DNA of 64,000 bases, from contig DNJC01000153.1 of assembly GCA_003490025.1 (NCBI GenBank), positions 927 to 64,926 on the forward strand, given 5' to 3'. Below are positions 33,387 through 41,283 of the stretch, one piece after another. The notes below the pieces were generated by a model. It saw nothing but the letters and a program-made list of their open reading frames with translations, did no database searches and was not told the origin of the DNA. Numbering within the stretch: position 1 is the stretch's first letter; each line of letters opens with the position of its first letter. The position numbers and the translations under genes are program-made. The DNA is from Geobacter sp. (lineage in GTDB: Bacteria > Desulfobacterota > Desulfuromonadia > Geobacterales > Geobacteraceae).

Positions 33387-34106
33387 TTAGAGCCGTTTGT
33401 AGATAAAGTCAGGGATGTAATATCTCCTCTTGTTCAGGACGACTCCAAGCAGCTGCGCGCCGCTTGCCATTATTTTCTTCTTCATGTTCTCAGCGGTCTG
33501 TCTGCGTGTATTGCCGGCTTCCACTACCAGGATCACCCCGTCGACATTGCAACAGTAATCCATGGCCTCTGTATTGTCGGAAGAGGAATCGATCAGAATC
33601 AGGTCGAACATATCCCTCAACCTGGCCCACATGCTCAAGGTCCGGTCGACATCATTGAAAGGCGGAACCAGCGATGCCTGGATGGAGACTGGGGCGAAAT
33701 AGAGGTTCGAGTTACCGAACCTGAAAAAGGCCTTCTCCGGGCCCCCACCCTTATCGGACATGTCCAGCCACCAGTATTCGCAAGTGACGTTGATATTTAT
33801 CCTTCGCCCCGGGTCCTCGTAGGACGGGTCCAGGATCAGAACGGATTTGCCGTGCCTGTTCACGGCAGTGGCAGCGAACTCGCGTACTATGGTCGAAACC
33901 CCTACGTGCTGGTTGCATCCCACGAACTGGAGCACCTTGTGGGAACCGTCGGCCAGCAGGAGTTCAACCTGTCGATGCAATTTCGACATTTCCTTGGGCA
34001 TGGAAACACCGGGCTCAACTTGTGCTTCCAATGCCAGCTGCGAAGATGCCGCAGAGCAGGTCTTGTCCCGGCATGCCTGTTCTAGAGCCTCATGAATATT
34101 GCTCAT
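33387..34106 (-). CDS. CpsD/Wzc-like P-loop protein with degenerate Walker A
   Basis: 239 residues, AGGGG upstream. The fold is that of the BY-kinase/ParA group: a P-loop position GCNQHVGVST (63-72), then SVLILDPS (A'-like) and DLILIDSSSDNTEAM (Walker B region). The Lys expected in GK[ST] is Val here, so ATP hydrolysis or autokinase activity is doubtful. There is no Tyr-rich C-terminal tail. In the operon it follows Wzz and the ExeA-like ATPase, where CpsD/CapB proteins regulate chain length. It may be a non-catalytic partner. Confidence 0.8.
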   Translation of the reverse strand: MSNIHEALEQACRDKTCSAASSQLALEAQVEPGVSMPKEMSKLHRQVELLLADGSHKVLQFVGCNQHVGVSTIVREFAATAVNRHGKSVLILDPSYEDPGRRININVTCEYWWLDMSDKGGGPEKAFFRFGNSNLYFAPVSIQASLVPPFNDVDRTLSMWARLRDMFDLILIDSSSDNTEAMDYCCNVDGVILVVEAGNTRRQTAENMKKKIMASGAQLLGVVLNKRRYYIPDFIYKRL

Positions 34107-34126
34107 CGTAGTCCCCTGCTAGCACA

Positions 34127-35329
34127 TCAGCGATGCTGGTGTGGAAACGAGATCACTCCCCCTTCCATGATCACATTTTCGTCAAGAATACTGGGGTTGG
34201 CCTCTTTGACCCGCCTGATTTTCTCTGCGTCGACGCGGCCATAAACCTCCTTGACCAGCTTTGCCAAGGTGTCGCCCCTTTGGACCACTCTGGTAACGGC
34301 ATCGTTTTCAGAGGCCTTCTGCTTCGCACCGGCCGCAGGAGGAAGAACGCGTTCTTCAGGCTGAGTTGCAACCGCTCGTTCCGGCGTCTGCACGCTGGTA
34401 GCGTGCGCCTGCGGGGCGGGCCGAACGGCCATCATGGTCACGACGCGCCCCCCTCCCACGCCCCCAAGCGCAACCAGCGCGAGCAGCAGGGGAAATAGGG
34501 CGTACCTTGCATAGACCGGCCTGCTCATGCCGAAATCGCGGATAATTTCCCTGACGATTCGGGTGCCTATTCTCTTCTTCCCGTACCCGAAGGCCGTGAT
34601 GAGGCTGTTGTCGCAAAGAACGTTGATCACGCGCGGGATTCCCTGGGCCACCTTGACGATTTCCCTCACCGCGAACTCGGTGAAGATAACGACGTCCTTA
34701 TCTCCAGCCGTTTTTAGACGGTGGTGGATGTACGAGGCACCATCTTCCTTGGTCAACGGCAAGATGGTAGCCTTTACCGCGATCCTCTGCTTGAGTTGCT
34801 TGAGTTCACCAAGATTCAGCGTCTTCTCGAACTCGGTCTGAGCGCAGAACACTATCTGGATCAGCTTCTCGCTCTCGGTCTCGAAGTTGGAGAGCACCCG
34901 GAGGTTCTCCAGCGTATCGACCGGCATGTTCTGTGCCTCGTCAATGACAAGGATAATGTTCCGCCCATCTTTGTATTCCTTCAACAGTCTCTGGTGCAGT
35001 TGGTTCACCATCACGAAGATCTCGTTGGATTGTGGAGCCATGTTGAGTTCGACGAAGATGTATTTCAGCAGATTAAGGTACGAGATGTTAGCGTTGAACA
35101 CGTAGATGGTGGTGAGCTTTTCGCTTCCTGCCTTCTCGAGGTATGCCCGGAGGATCGTTGTTTTACCCACCCCCACAGCACCCGTTATCAGGATAAATCC
35201 CTTCCGTTTCTCGACGCCGTAGATGATCGACGCGAGTGCCTCCTTATGGACATGGCTCATGTACAGGAAGGACGGATCCGGGGTTATTTGAAATGGCTCT
35301 TTTTTGAGATTATAGAAATTGAGATACAT
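34127..35329 (-). CDS. ExeA/GspA-like AAA+ ATPase with C-terminal LysM domain
   Basis: 400 residues. N-terminal AAA+ module: NLKKEPFQITPDP, Walker A GAVGVGKTT (about 50-58), Walker B ILVIDEAQN, and a sensor region. One membrane helix (about residues 280-297, YALFPLLLALVALGG) is followed by a low-complexity stretch. A C-terminal LysM motif (RVVQRGDTLAKLVKEVYG) should bind peptidoglycan or amino-sugar polymer in the periplasm. Such ATPases occur beside Wza/Wzz in exosortase-A-type polysaccharide loci and may drive export or assembly. It starts three bases after the Wzz stop. Confidence 0.87.
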   Translation of the reverse strand: MYLNFYNLKKEPFQITPDPSFLYMSHVHKEALASIIYGVEKRKGFILITGAVGVGKTTILRAYLEKAGSEKLTTIYVFNANISYLNLLKYIFVELNMAPQSNEIFVMVNQLHQRLLKEYKDGRNIILVIDEAQNMPVDTLENLRVLSNFETESEKLIQIVFCAQTEFEKTLNLGELKQLKQRIAVKATILPLTKEDGASYIHHRLKTAGDKDVVIFTEFAVREIVKVAQGIPRVINVLCDNSLITAFGYGKKRIGTRIVREIIRDFGMSRPVYARYALFPLLLALVALGGVGGGRVVTMMAVRPAPQAHATSVQTPERAVATQPEERVLPPAAGAKQKASENDAVTRVVQRGDTLAKLVKEVYGRVDAEKIRRVKEANPSILDENVIMEGGVISFPHQHR

Positions 35330-35331
35330 GG

Positions 35332-36765
35332 CTATTCCTTTTTAAAGGGAATTGTCACCAAAACAGGCACGCCCAGATACTTTTCCAGACTTTCAGGATT
35401 TAAAAACGTCTCAGCTAGCTTTTCGTTTACATAGGCATATCCCAGCCCCGATACAGTGCCGACGACGAGGCCAATCAGAAGGTTCAGCAGCTTGTTCGGC
35501 TTCACCGGCTTAACGGGAACCACGGCATCCTCGATGACGCTGATGTTCGACAGCTTGAGCCTGTTCATGACATCGGAGATTTGTGCATACTCATGCCTTT
35601 CTACGTAGGCAAGGTAATTCTTTTCATTTATGGTTATGGCCCGTTTGAGGTCCTGTATCTTGCTTTCGCTCCTGTTCAGGGCAGCTATCTGTTCATCAAG
35701 CTGACTCAGCTGCGCCCGCAAAGCAGCAGCCTTGGCCGCCTGCGACCGCAGATCCGCCTCCGCGCGAAAAAGGTCTGTCTCCATGCTCTGGTACACGGGG
35801 TTCCCCGTCTTCACCTTGCCCACGATAATCTCTTCCTGGTCCTTCAAAAACTTGCTTACAATTTCTAACTCTCTTCTCGTATCGGCCACAAGCCTGTTGT
35901 TGTCCGTGTACTTCGTCTTGAGCTCCTGCTCCTTCAACTGGAGGTCCAACAGCTTGGACTTTGCTTCTATTATGATCCTGTCCCTTTCGGTTTGGGTATA
36001 ACGGTCCTTGTTGTCGGCAATGTACTTCATCTGTGACTTCAGCGAGTTGATCTTTTTCTGGTTTTCCTGGACGTTGGTAATCGCGAGTTTATACATCGAG
36101 TCGAGTTCAGTCCTTTGCCTCAGAAGAAGGGTCCTCTGTTCTTCTATTGAAAACACCTTCGACTTTTGGTGGTATTCCTGCAGCGCCTTTTCGGACTCCC
36201 TGAGCTTGCTCTCGAAAGCCGCTAGTTGACTCCCGATGAAGGAAGACTGCGGATCGCTGTGCACTGCGAGATGTTTCTCCTTGAAGTACTCGATGAGCAG
36301 GTTAACCGCCTTTGCTGCGACCTGAGGGTCGCTATGCTGGAACGAGATAGCGACCACGTTGGACTTCCGTACCCCCTGCACCTGCAGGCTGTCACCAAAC
36401 GCCTGCACCGCTTGCTCCATGAGTTCGGCTTGCGTTTCAGCCCCACTGGCGATCCCCGGGTACATGACCTCCGGCTTGAGGGTCTGGAGAACCTTTCCCG
36501 CCAATTCCCGTCCTGTGAGGATCTGGATCTCTGCATTCATCACCTCGTCCTGACTGACGATCCTGGGCATGGAATTGTCCTCGGGCGCCATCCCGGGCCT
36601 GGAGGAGTCCTCCTTGAACATCTTGACAAGGAGGCTCGCCTTCGCTTCAAATGTCGGATCTTGGAACAGGGTAAAAGTCGTCACCGCAGCGACCACGGTC
36701 ACAAAAATGACGACAATGGCAATTTTATGCTTGAAGATTGTGGTCAATGCGTCTAGCAGGCTCAT
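35332..36765 (-). CDS. Polysaccharide chain-length determinant (Wzz/GumC family)
   Basis: 477 residues: an N-terminal membrane helix (about 14-34), a long periplasmic helical region with strong coiled-coil character (about 170-400: EESKLRESEKALQEYHQ-type heptads), and a C-terminal membrane helix with the Pro-rich preceding motif VPVKPVKPNKLLNLLIG. This is the Wzz/PCP-2a architecture without a fused kinase. Together with Wza and the CpsD-like protein it would control polymer length and export. It lies 21 nt downstream of the Wza gene. Confidence 0.92.
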   Translation of the reverse strand: MSLLDALTTIFKHKIAIVVIFVTVVAAVTTFTLFQDPTFEAKASLLVKMFKEDSSRPGMAPEDNSMPRIVSQDEVMNAEIQILTGRELAGKVLQTLKPEVMYPGIASGAETQAELMEQAVQAFGDSLQVQGVRKSNVVAISFQHSDPQVAAKAVNLLIEYFKEKHLAVHSDPQSSFIGSQLAAFESKLRESEKALQEYHQKSKVFSIEEQRTLLLRQRTELDSMYKLAITNVQENQKKINSLKSQMKYIADNKDRYTQTERDRIIIEAKSKLLDLQLKEQELKTKYTDNNRLVADTRRELEIVSKFLKDQEEIIVGKVKTGNPVYQSMETDLFRAEADLRSQAAKAAALRAQLSQLDEQIAALNRSESKIQDLKRAITINEKNYLAYVERHEYAQISDVMNRLKLSNISVIEDAVVPVKPVKPNKLLNLLIGLVVGTVSGLGYAYVNEKLAETFLNPESLEKYLGVPVLVTIPFKKE

Positions 36766-36786
36766 GGCTTTGCTCGCTTTTGTTTG

Positions 36787-37473
36787 TCAGTTCCTATTGA
36801 GGTCATATCCGATGCCGACGGGCAATGGCACATTCTTCCTGACATAGGTGTCTATCCATACATTGATATTTGCTATTGCAGATTTCGGGACATACACGAT
36901 ATCATTGGGGATCAAAAAAATGTCCTGAGTGGAGTCCCTTCCACGCATCACATTTTTCAGATTTATCCGGATCGCTTGAACACTTCCTTCCACCCTTCGC
37001 AGCACTATGACTTCTTCCGGCCTTGCAGTGTCCTTCATGCCTCCTGATTGTGCAATGGACTGCAAAGCGGTGGTGGGCCCGGTGAGATTCACCAGGCCTG
37101 CCCTATACACCTCCCCATCGACATAGACCTTTTGCGATATGGGTGTCTTGACTATCACTGCGACCTTGGGATTGGAGAGTTCTGCCATGTAGGCCTTAGT
37201 CAAGGTAGCGGTTAGCTCCGTCGGGGAGAGCCCTGCAGCAAGGACGTCATTGACCAACTGCAGGGTGATTCTGCCGTCCGACCTGACCGTCAGTGATTCA
37301 TTGAGCTCTGGATTGTAAAAAAACTTAACATCAATTTGGTCTCCAGGCTGGATCCGATATTCGCCGGGGTGTTCCGGAGAGCGCAGCTCGCTCTCTACCT
37401 TGTGTGTGGCCGAGGAATGACAACCTGCAATTAATGTCAGGACGGCAAGCAGGGCAACCTTCAGGACTTTCAT
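36787..37473 (-). CDS. wza: Polysaccharide export outer-membrane lipoprotein (Wza/BexD-like)
   Basis: 228 residues from the ATG at 37471-37473, chosen because GGGGGAG sits six bases upstream; frames from 37479 or 37527 are also open. Lipobox LIAGC. Poly_export domain: YRIQPGDQIDVKFFYNPELN and VRSDGRITLQLVNDVLAAGLSPTEL, followed by a SLBB repeat (SQKVYVDGEVYRAGLVNL). It forms the outer-membrane channel for the exopolysaccharide. The length is shorter than E. coli Wza but normal for the exosortase-type family. Followed closely by the Wzz gene. Confidence 0.92.
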   Translation of the reverse strand: MKVLKVALLAVLTLIAGCHSSATHKVESELRSPEHPGEYRIQPGDQIDVKFFYNPELNESLTVRSDGRITLQLVNDVLAAGLSPTELTATLTKAYMAELSNPKVAVIVKTPISQKVYVDGEVYRAGLVNLTGPTTALQSIAQSGGMKDTARPEEVIVLRRVEGSVQAIRINLKNVMRGRDSTQDIFLIPNDIVYVPKSAIANINVWIDTYVRKNVPLPVGIGYDLNRN

Positions 37474-37548
37474 TAGCATCTCCCCCTTCTCCTGTGATGC
37501 AACCCGCCGCTTCCGCTTCAACTGCATCGTTCTTCCGCTTGCACCCCG

Positions 37549-38589
37549 TCATCCCATATGTCGGTAAGCGATCTTTCCCAGCGCCCTTAGGAGGCTTACC
37601 GGCAACTTCTTCAGGACTTGCCTGTAAGCTTCCAGGTTCCGCTCCTGAGGATGGATAAATGCATTGCCTGCAAAGTCGTACCTGTAGTAACTGAGGTCCG
37701 TTCTGCTTCCGCCCCAGCCGTTCTTGAAGTTCAACAACCCTTCGTTGTCCGGATCCGTCCTGCCAAGGCTCAAACGACCGAAACCGTCCCGGCCGCACTT
37801 CTTGATTACCTCCCAGAACAACAGGTTGTTTGCGCGCAAATGCTGCATTTGTGCGTCGGATGCGCCGTATTTGTAGATCGCATTGCTGCCGAAATGAAGA
37901 CAGATGAGACCCGCGACCGTGGCGTCTCCCTGGCGCGCAAGCGCTATGAATCCAAGGTTGCGGGCGATGAGAAGCTCATGAAGCTTTATGAAGTAGCTCC
38001 TGGGCTGCGGCGGAAGCCCCTGGCGCCTGCGCGTCAGGCAGTGCAGGCGGTAGAAATCCAGCACTCCCTGCAGGGAGTTTCCCATATCGACGGTCACACC
38101 CTCTTTGACTGCCGTCTGGATGTTTCTGGCGCTACTTTTCCTTACGCGGGACAGCATCAATTTTTCATCGTTTGAAAGCTCGATAACATGATGCGCGTAG
38201 ACCTTGCTGGGGTTCTCGCTCATGAGATGGGCTTCGCCCCGGAATTCTGCATAGCGCCATCTTCTGGTCCGTCCGTACGCCAGCACGGCATCCAAAAGCA
38301 GCCTGAAATCCTGCTTACTCTCCACGATTGCACCACAGTAATCGGAGAAGCTCAGACAAACGCCGCGCTTGCCCGTCAAGGCGCTGTCCACCTCCATCAC
38401 GGGGAGGCAGCCTCTGCAGTTTCCCGACACGTACAACGTGAAGTACACCGGCCGGTAGCCGTAACTTTCGGCAAGCACCCTGGCCCAACCGGACGAGTGA
38501 AAAATGGTCGTATCGTTGCAACCCTGGAGCCAGTCATTCAACCGCTTATCCTTAAGAGGATCTATGAGTTCGACCGTCTTATTCGGCAT
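37549..38589 (-). CDS. FemAB-like GNAT-fold aminoacyl/acetyltransferase
   Basis: 346 residues, no signal peptide. The order of elements fits the FemAB/GNAT_6 family: an N-terminal FHSSGWARVLAESYGYRP, then CLPVMEVDSALTGKR, a middle basic region (RKSSARNIQTAVKEG), and VAGLICLHFGSNAIYKYGASD with FWEVIKKCGRDGFGRLSLGRTD. Related proteins are found with exosortase-A polysaccharide systems (FemAB XrtA-associated). It might add an amino acid or acyl group to the polymer. It is placed between the aminotransferase and Wza genes. The ribosome site is weak. Confidence 0.8.
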   Translation of the reverse strand: MPNKTVELIDPLKDKRLNDWLQGCNDTTIFHSSGWARVLAESYGYRPVYFTLYVSGNCRGCLPVMEVDSALTGKRGVCLSFSDYCGAIVESKQDFRLLLDAVLAYGRTRRWRYAEFRGEAHLMSENPSKVYAHHVIELSNDEKLMLSRVRKSSARNIQTAVKEGVTVDMGNSLQGVLDFYRLHCLTRRRQGLPPQPRSYFIKLHELLIARNLGFIALARQGDATVAGLICLHFGSNAIYKYGASDAQMQHLRANNLLFWEVIKKCGRDGFGRLSLGRTDPDNEGLLNFKNGWGGSRTDLSYYRYDFAGNAFIHPQERNLEAYRQVLKKLPVSLLRALGKIAYRHMG

Positions 38590-38596
38590 AACAGAA

Positions 38597-39706
38597 CTAA
38601 GGAAGCTGTGCGTTGCGCTTTATTTCATCGCAAATATAAGAGACCTGCTCCACGGTAAGTTCCGGGAACATTGGCAACGACAGCAGTTCGTCGGAGACCT
38701 GCTCCGCCACGGGAAAACTACCTGCCCCTTCTCCGCGTGCGGCATAGGCCTGCTGGAGATGGATCGGAACAGGATAATGTACGCGGCACTCTATCCCGCT
38801 CCTGGATAGCGCCTGCTTCAGCCCTTCCCTCTCGGACGAGCGCACGGCAAAGACATGGTATACGTGCCGTGCGTAAGGCATTTCCTTGGGAACAGTAACC
38901 GCAGGCACATCGGCCAGCAACTCCTGGTAACAGAAGGCATGGGAACGCCGAACGGCGTTCCAGGAATCAAGATACTTAAGTTTCGCGCTCAAAACGGCTC
39001 CCTGTATCCCGTCCATTCTGCAGTTCATTCCTACCACCTGGTGATGGTACTTGCGCGACTGACCGTGATCGCGCAGCATCCTTATACTCCCGGCCAGCCG
39101 CTCGTCATTTGTCACTACACAGCCGGCCTCACCATAGGCCCCGAGGTTCTTGCCGGGGTAAAAGCTGAAACAGCCGGCATCCCCGAGCGACCCAGACCGG
39201 CGCCCCTTGTACTCAGCCCCGTGCGCCTGGCATGCGTCCTCAAGGACGCTGATCCCATGGTCTCTGGCTATCGCAAGGATCGCGTCCATGTCCGCGGTCT
39301 GGCCATACAGATGCACGGGAATAATCACCTTCGTGTGCATCGTGATCGCCCGGGCCAGGAGCGCCGGGTTCATCGTGAAGCTGGTTTCGTCGATGTCCAC
39401 AAAGACCGGCCTGGCACCGCAAAGGGTGATAGCCTCAGCTGTCGCGATAAAGCTGTTGGGAACGGTGATTACTTCGTCGCCTGTGCCCACACCAAGGGCC
39501 AACAGGGCAAGCCAGAGAGCCTCTGTGCCGCTGCCCACCCCTACAGCCCAACGGCTGCCGCAGAACTCGGCGAATTCTTCTTCGAATTTTTCGACATAGG
39601 GTCCTCCTGAAAAGGCACAGCTGGAGAGGACCTGCTTTATCGACTGTTCCACCTCATCGGCTATGGCATCATACTGGGCTTTGAGATTCAGAAATGGCAC
39701 TTTCAC
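38597..39706 (-). CDS. DegT/DnrJ/EryC1/StrS sugar aminotransferase (WbpE-like)
   Basis: 369 residues starting at GTG (39704-39706) with GGAGAG upstream. PLP-enzyme motifs: GSGTEALWLALLALG, VLEDACQAHGA and the Schiff-base Lys in FSFYPGKNLGAYGEAG. It aminates a keto-sugar nucleotide. With the adjacent WbpB-like oxidoreductase and WbpD-like N-acetyltransferase it forms the WbpB-WbpE-WbpD set that makes UDP-2,3-diacetamido-2,3-dideoxy-D-glucuronate in Pseudomonas and Bordetella. The start overlaps the end of the acetyltransferase gene by 38 nt. Confidence 0.92.
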   Translation of the reverse strand: MKVPFLNLKAQYDAIADEVEQSIKQVLSSCAFSGGPYVEKFEEEFAEFCGSRWAVGVGSGTEALWLALLALGVGTGDEVITVPNSFIATAEAITLCGARPVFVDIDETSFTMNPALLARAITMHTKVIIPVHLYGQTADMDAILAIARDHGISVLEDACQAHGAEYKGRRSGSLGDAGCFSFYPGKNLGAYGEAGCVVTNDERLAGSIRMLRDHGQSRKYHHQVVGMNCRMDGIQGAVLSAKLKYLDSWNAVRRSHAFCYQELLADVPAVTVPKEMPYARHVYHVFAVRSSEREGLKQALSRSGIECRVHYPVPIHLQQAYAARGEGAGSFPVAEQVSDELLSLPMFPELTVEQVSYICDEIKRNAQLP

Positions 39707-40193
39707 TGTCGCTCTCCTTGATGAACCGCAGCAATCTGGCCGGATTCCCCGCTACGATACTGTACGGCTGAACGTTTTTGGTCACGACGCTCCCGGCTCC
39801 GATTATCGAGTGCTCTCCAACGACAACCCCGCACAATATCGTCGAACTCGAGCCGATGGATGCGTTGTGCTTTATGACAGTTTTTACGCAGGTCCAATCA
39901 GCTTCTACCTGCAATTCCCCCAATGACGTTGTCGCCCTTGGATACATGTCGTTGATAAAGGTCACATTGTGGCCAACAAAGACGTTATCATGAATCTCTA
40001 CCCCGTCGCATATGAAGGTGTGGCTGGATATTTTGCAATTTCTACCTATTTCCGCATTCTTCTGGATCTCCACAAAAGGACCAATCTTCGTGTTGTCTCC
40101 GATAGTACAGCCGTACAGGTTTATGAACTTCCCTAGCTTCACGTTCTCGCCAAGTTTTACATCTTGTGCAACTGCCGATAATAGTTCCTCCAT
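39669..40193 (-). CDS. WbpD/WlbB-like sugar N-acetyltransferase
   Basis: 174 residues, AAGGAGAG upstream. Left-handed beta-helix of hexapeptide units. The stretch FINLYGCTIGDNTKIGPFVEIQ followed by CKISSHTFICDGVEI and FINDMYPRAT is specific for the WbpD/WlbB group, which acetylates UDP-2-acetamido-3-amino-2,3-dideoxy-D-glucuronate at N3. A typical C-terminal VAGNPARLLRF loop closes the helix. Overlap with the aminotransferase gene and the neighbouring oxidoreductase support that pathway. Confidence 0.9.
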   Translation of the reverse strand: MEELLSAVAQDVKLGENVKLGKFINLYGCTIGDNTKIGPFVEIQKNAEIGRNCKISSHTFICDGVEIHDNVFVGHNVTFINDMYPRATTSLGELQVEADWTCVKTVIKHNASIGSSSTILCGVVVGEHSIIGAGSVVTKNVQPYSIVAGNPARLLRFIKESDSESAISESQSPV

Positions 40194-40235
40194 GCCTCTC
40201 TCCTTTTATGCGTACCCACGTGTCGGTCCAGTTGC

Positions 40236-41258
40236 TCACAATCGAACCAGTGCCCCGCCTGTACTCAGCGAGTCCTTGATAGCCTCCAGCATCCTGACCA
40301 CTCTTAAGCCTGCATGCCCGTCGTTCTTAGGGGTTGCGTTGTTGTTTATGCAGTCGATGAAGTACTGCGTTTCATCTTTTAAGGCCTCAACCTGGCTCAC
40401 CCTTGGCGCCCACATGTCTCCGCTTCGGTAGCTCAACCGCAGGCCGTATGACTTTTCTTTCGACTCTGTGCACAGAGTGTCCACACCCTCAACCCCCTTG
40501 TCATAGACCCGGATCTTCTCGTCGCTCACCAGGTCATTCCAGACGAGCATCTTCTTCTGTCCCCCAATAAGGGTGGTTCTTATCTTGACCGGTGAAAGCC
40601 AGTTGACATTGAGGTGAGCGATGACGTTGTTGGGGAAGTAGATGGTGATGTACGCAACATCCTCAAGCTCGTTGCCAAAATGGGCCACACCCGTTGCCAT
40701 CACAGCCGAAGGCTCCATCTGCAGGAGGTGGTCCATAATCGACAAGTCGTGCGGAGCCAGATCCCAAACCACGTTTACATCCTTTTGGAACAGGCCAAGA
40801 TTCACCCTTATGGAGTCAAAGTAATAAAGGTCGCCCAGGACACCGTCATCAATCAGCTCCTTGATTTTCTTTACAGCACCGTTGAAAAGAAAGGTGTGGT
40901 CCACCATTATCTTCAGCTTGTTTCTTTCAGCCATCTCGATGAGCTTTTCCGCATCGGCCACAGAAGCTGTAAAAGGCTTTTCGATGAAGATGTGCTTCCC
41001 GTTGGACAGCGCCTTCCGTGCTATGTCGAAGTGTGAGGATACAGGAGTGACAATGGCGATAACGTCAACGTCCTTGGCCGTCAGCAGTTCATGGCAATCC
41101 CGCTCCAAACGGACCTCCGGGTAAGCCTGGCGTGCCCGCCCCAACGACTTTTCATCGGCATCGCTTATGGCAATGAGCCTCGCGCCCGGCGTAGAGTGAA
41201 AGTTCCTCGCCACGTTGGGCCCCCAGTATCCAAACCCGACAATGCCTACGTTGATCAT
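40236..41258 (-). CDS. Gfo/Idh/MocA-family sugar-nucleotide dehydrogenase (WbpB-like)
   Basis: 340 residues. Rossmann start VGIVGFGYWGPNVARNFH, the family motif FIEKPFTASVADAE with the catalytic-type Lys in EKP, and a C-terminal beta-sheet domain with WDLAPHDLSIMDHLL (His candidate). It would oxidise the 3-position of UDP-GlcNAc uronate, feeding the WbpE- and WbpD-like enzymes encoded immediately downstream. A WbpA-like UDP-GlcNAc 6-dehydrogenase is not in the window and must be elsewhere. Confidence 0.9.
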   Translation of the reverse strand: MINVGIVGFGYWGPNVARNFHSTPGARLIAISDADEKSLGRARQAYPEVRLERDCHELLTAKDVDVIAIVTPVSSHFDIARKALSNGKHIFIEKPFTASVADAEKLIEMAERNKLKIMVDHTFLFNGAVKKIKELIDDGVLGDLYYFDSIRVNLGLFQKDVNVVWDLAPHDLSIMDHLLQMEPSAVMATGVAHFGNELEDVAYITIYFPNNVIAHLNVNWLSPVKIRTTLIGGQKKMLVWNDLVSDEKIRVYDKGVEGVDTLCTESKEKSYGLRLSYRSGDMWAPRVSQVEALKDETQYFIDCINNNATPKNDGHAGLRVVRMLEAIKDSLSTGGALVRL

Positions 41259-41283
41259 ATCGCCACCCTGGTCTGCATACCCC

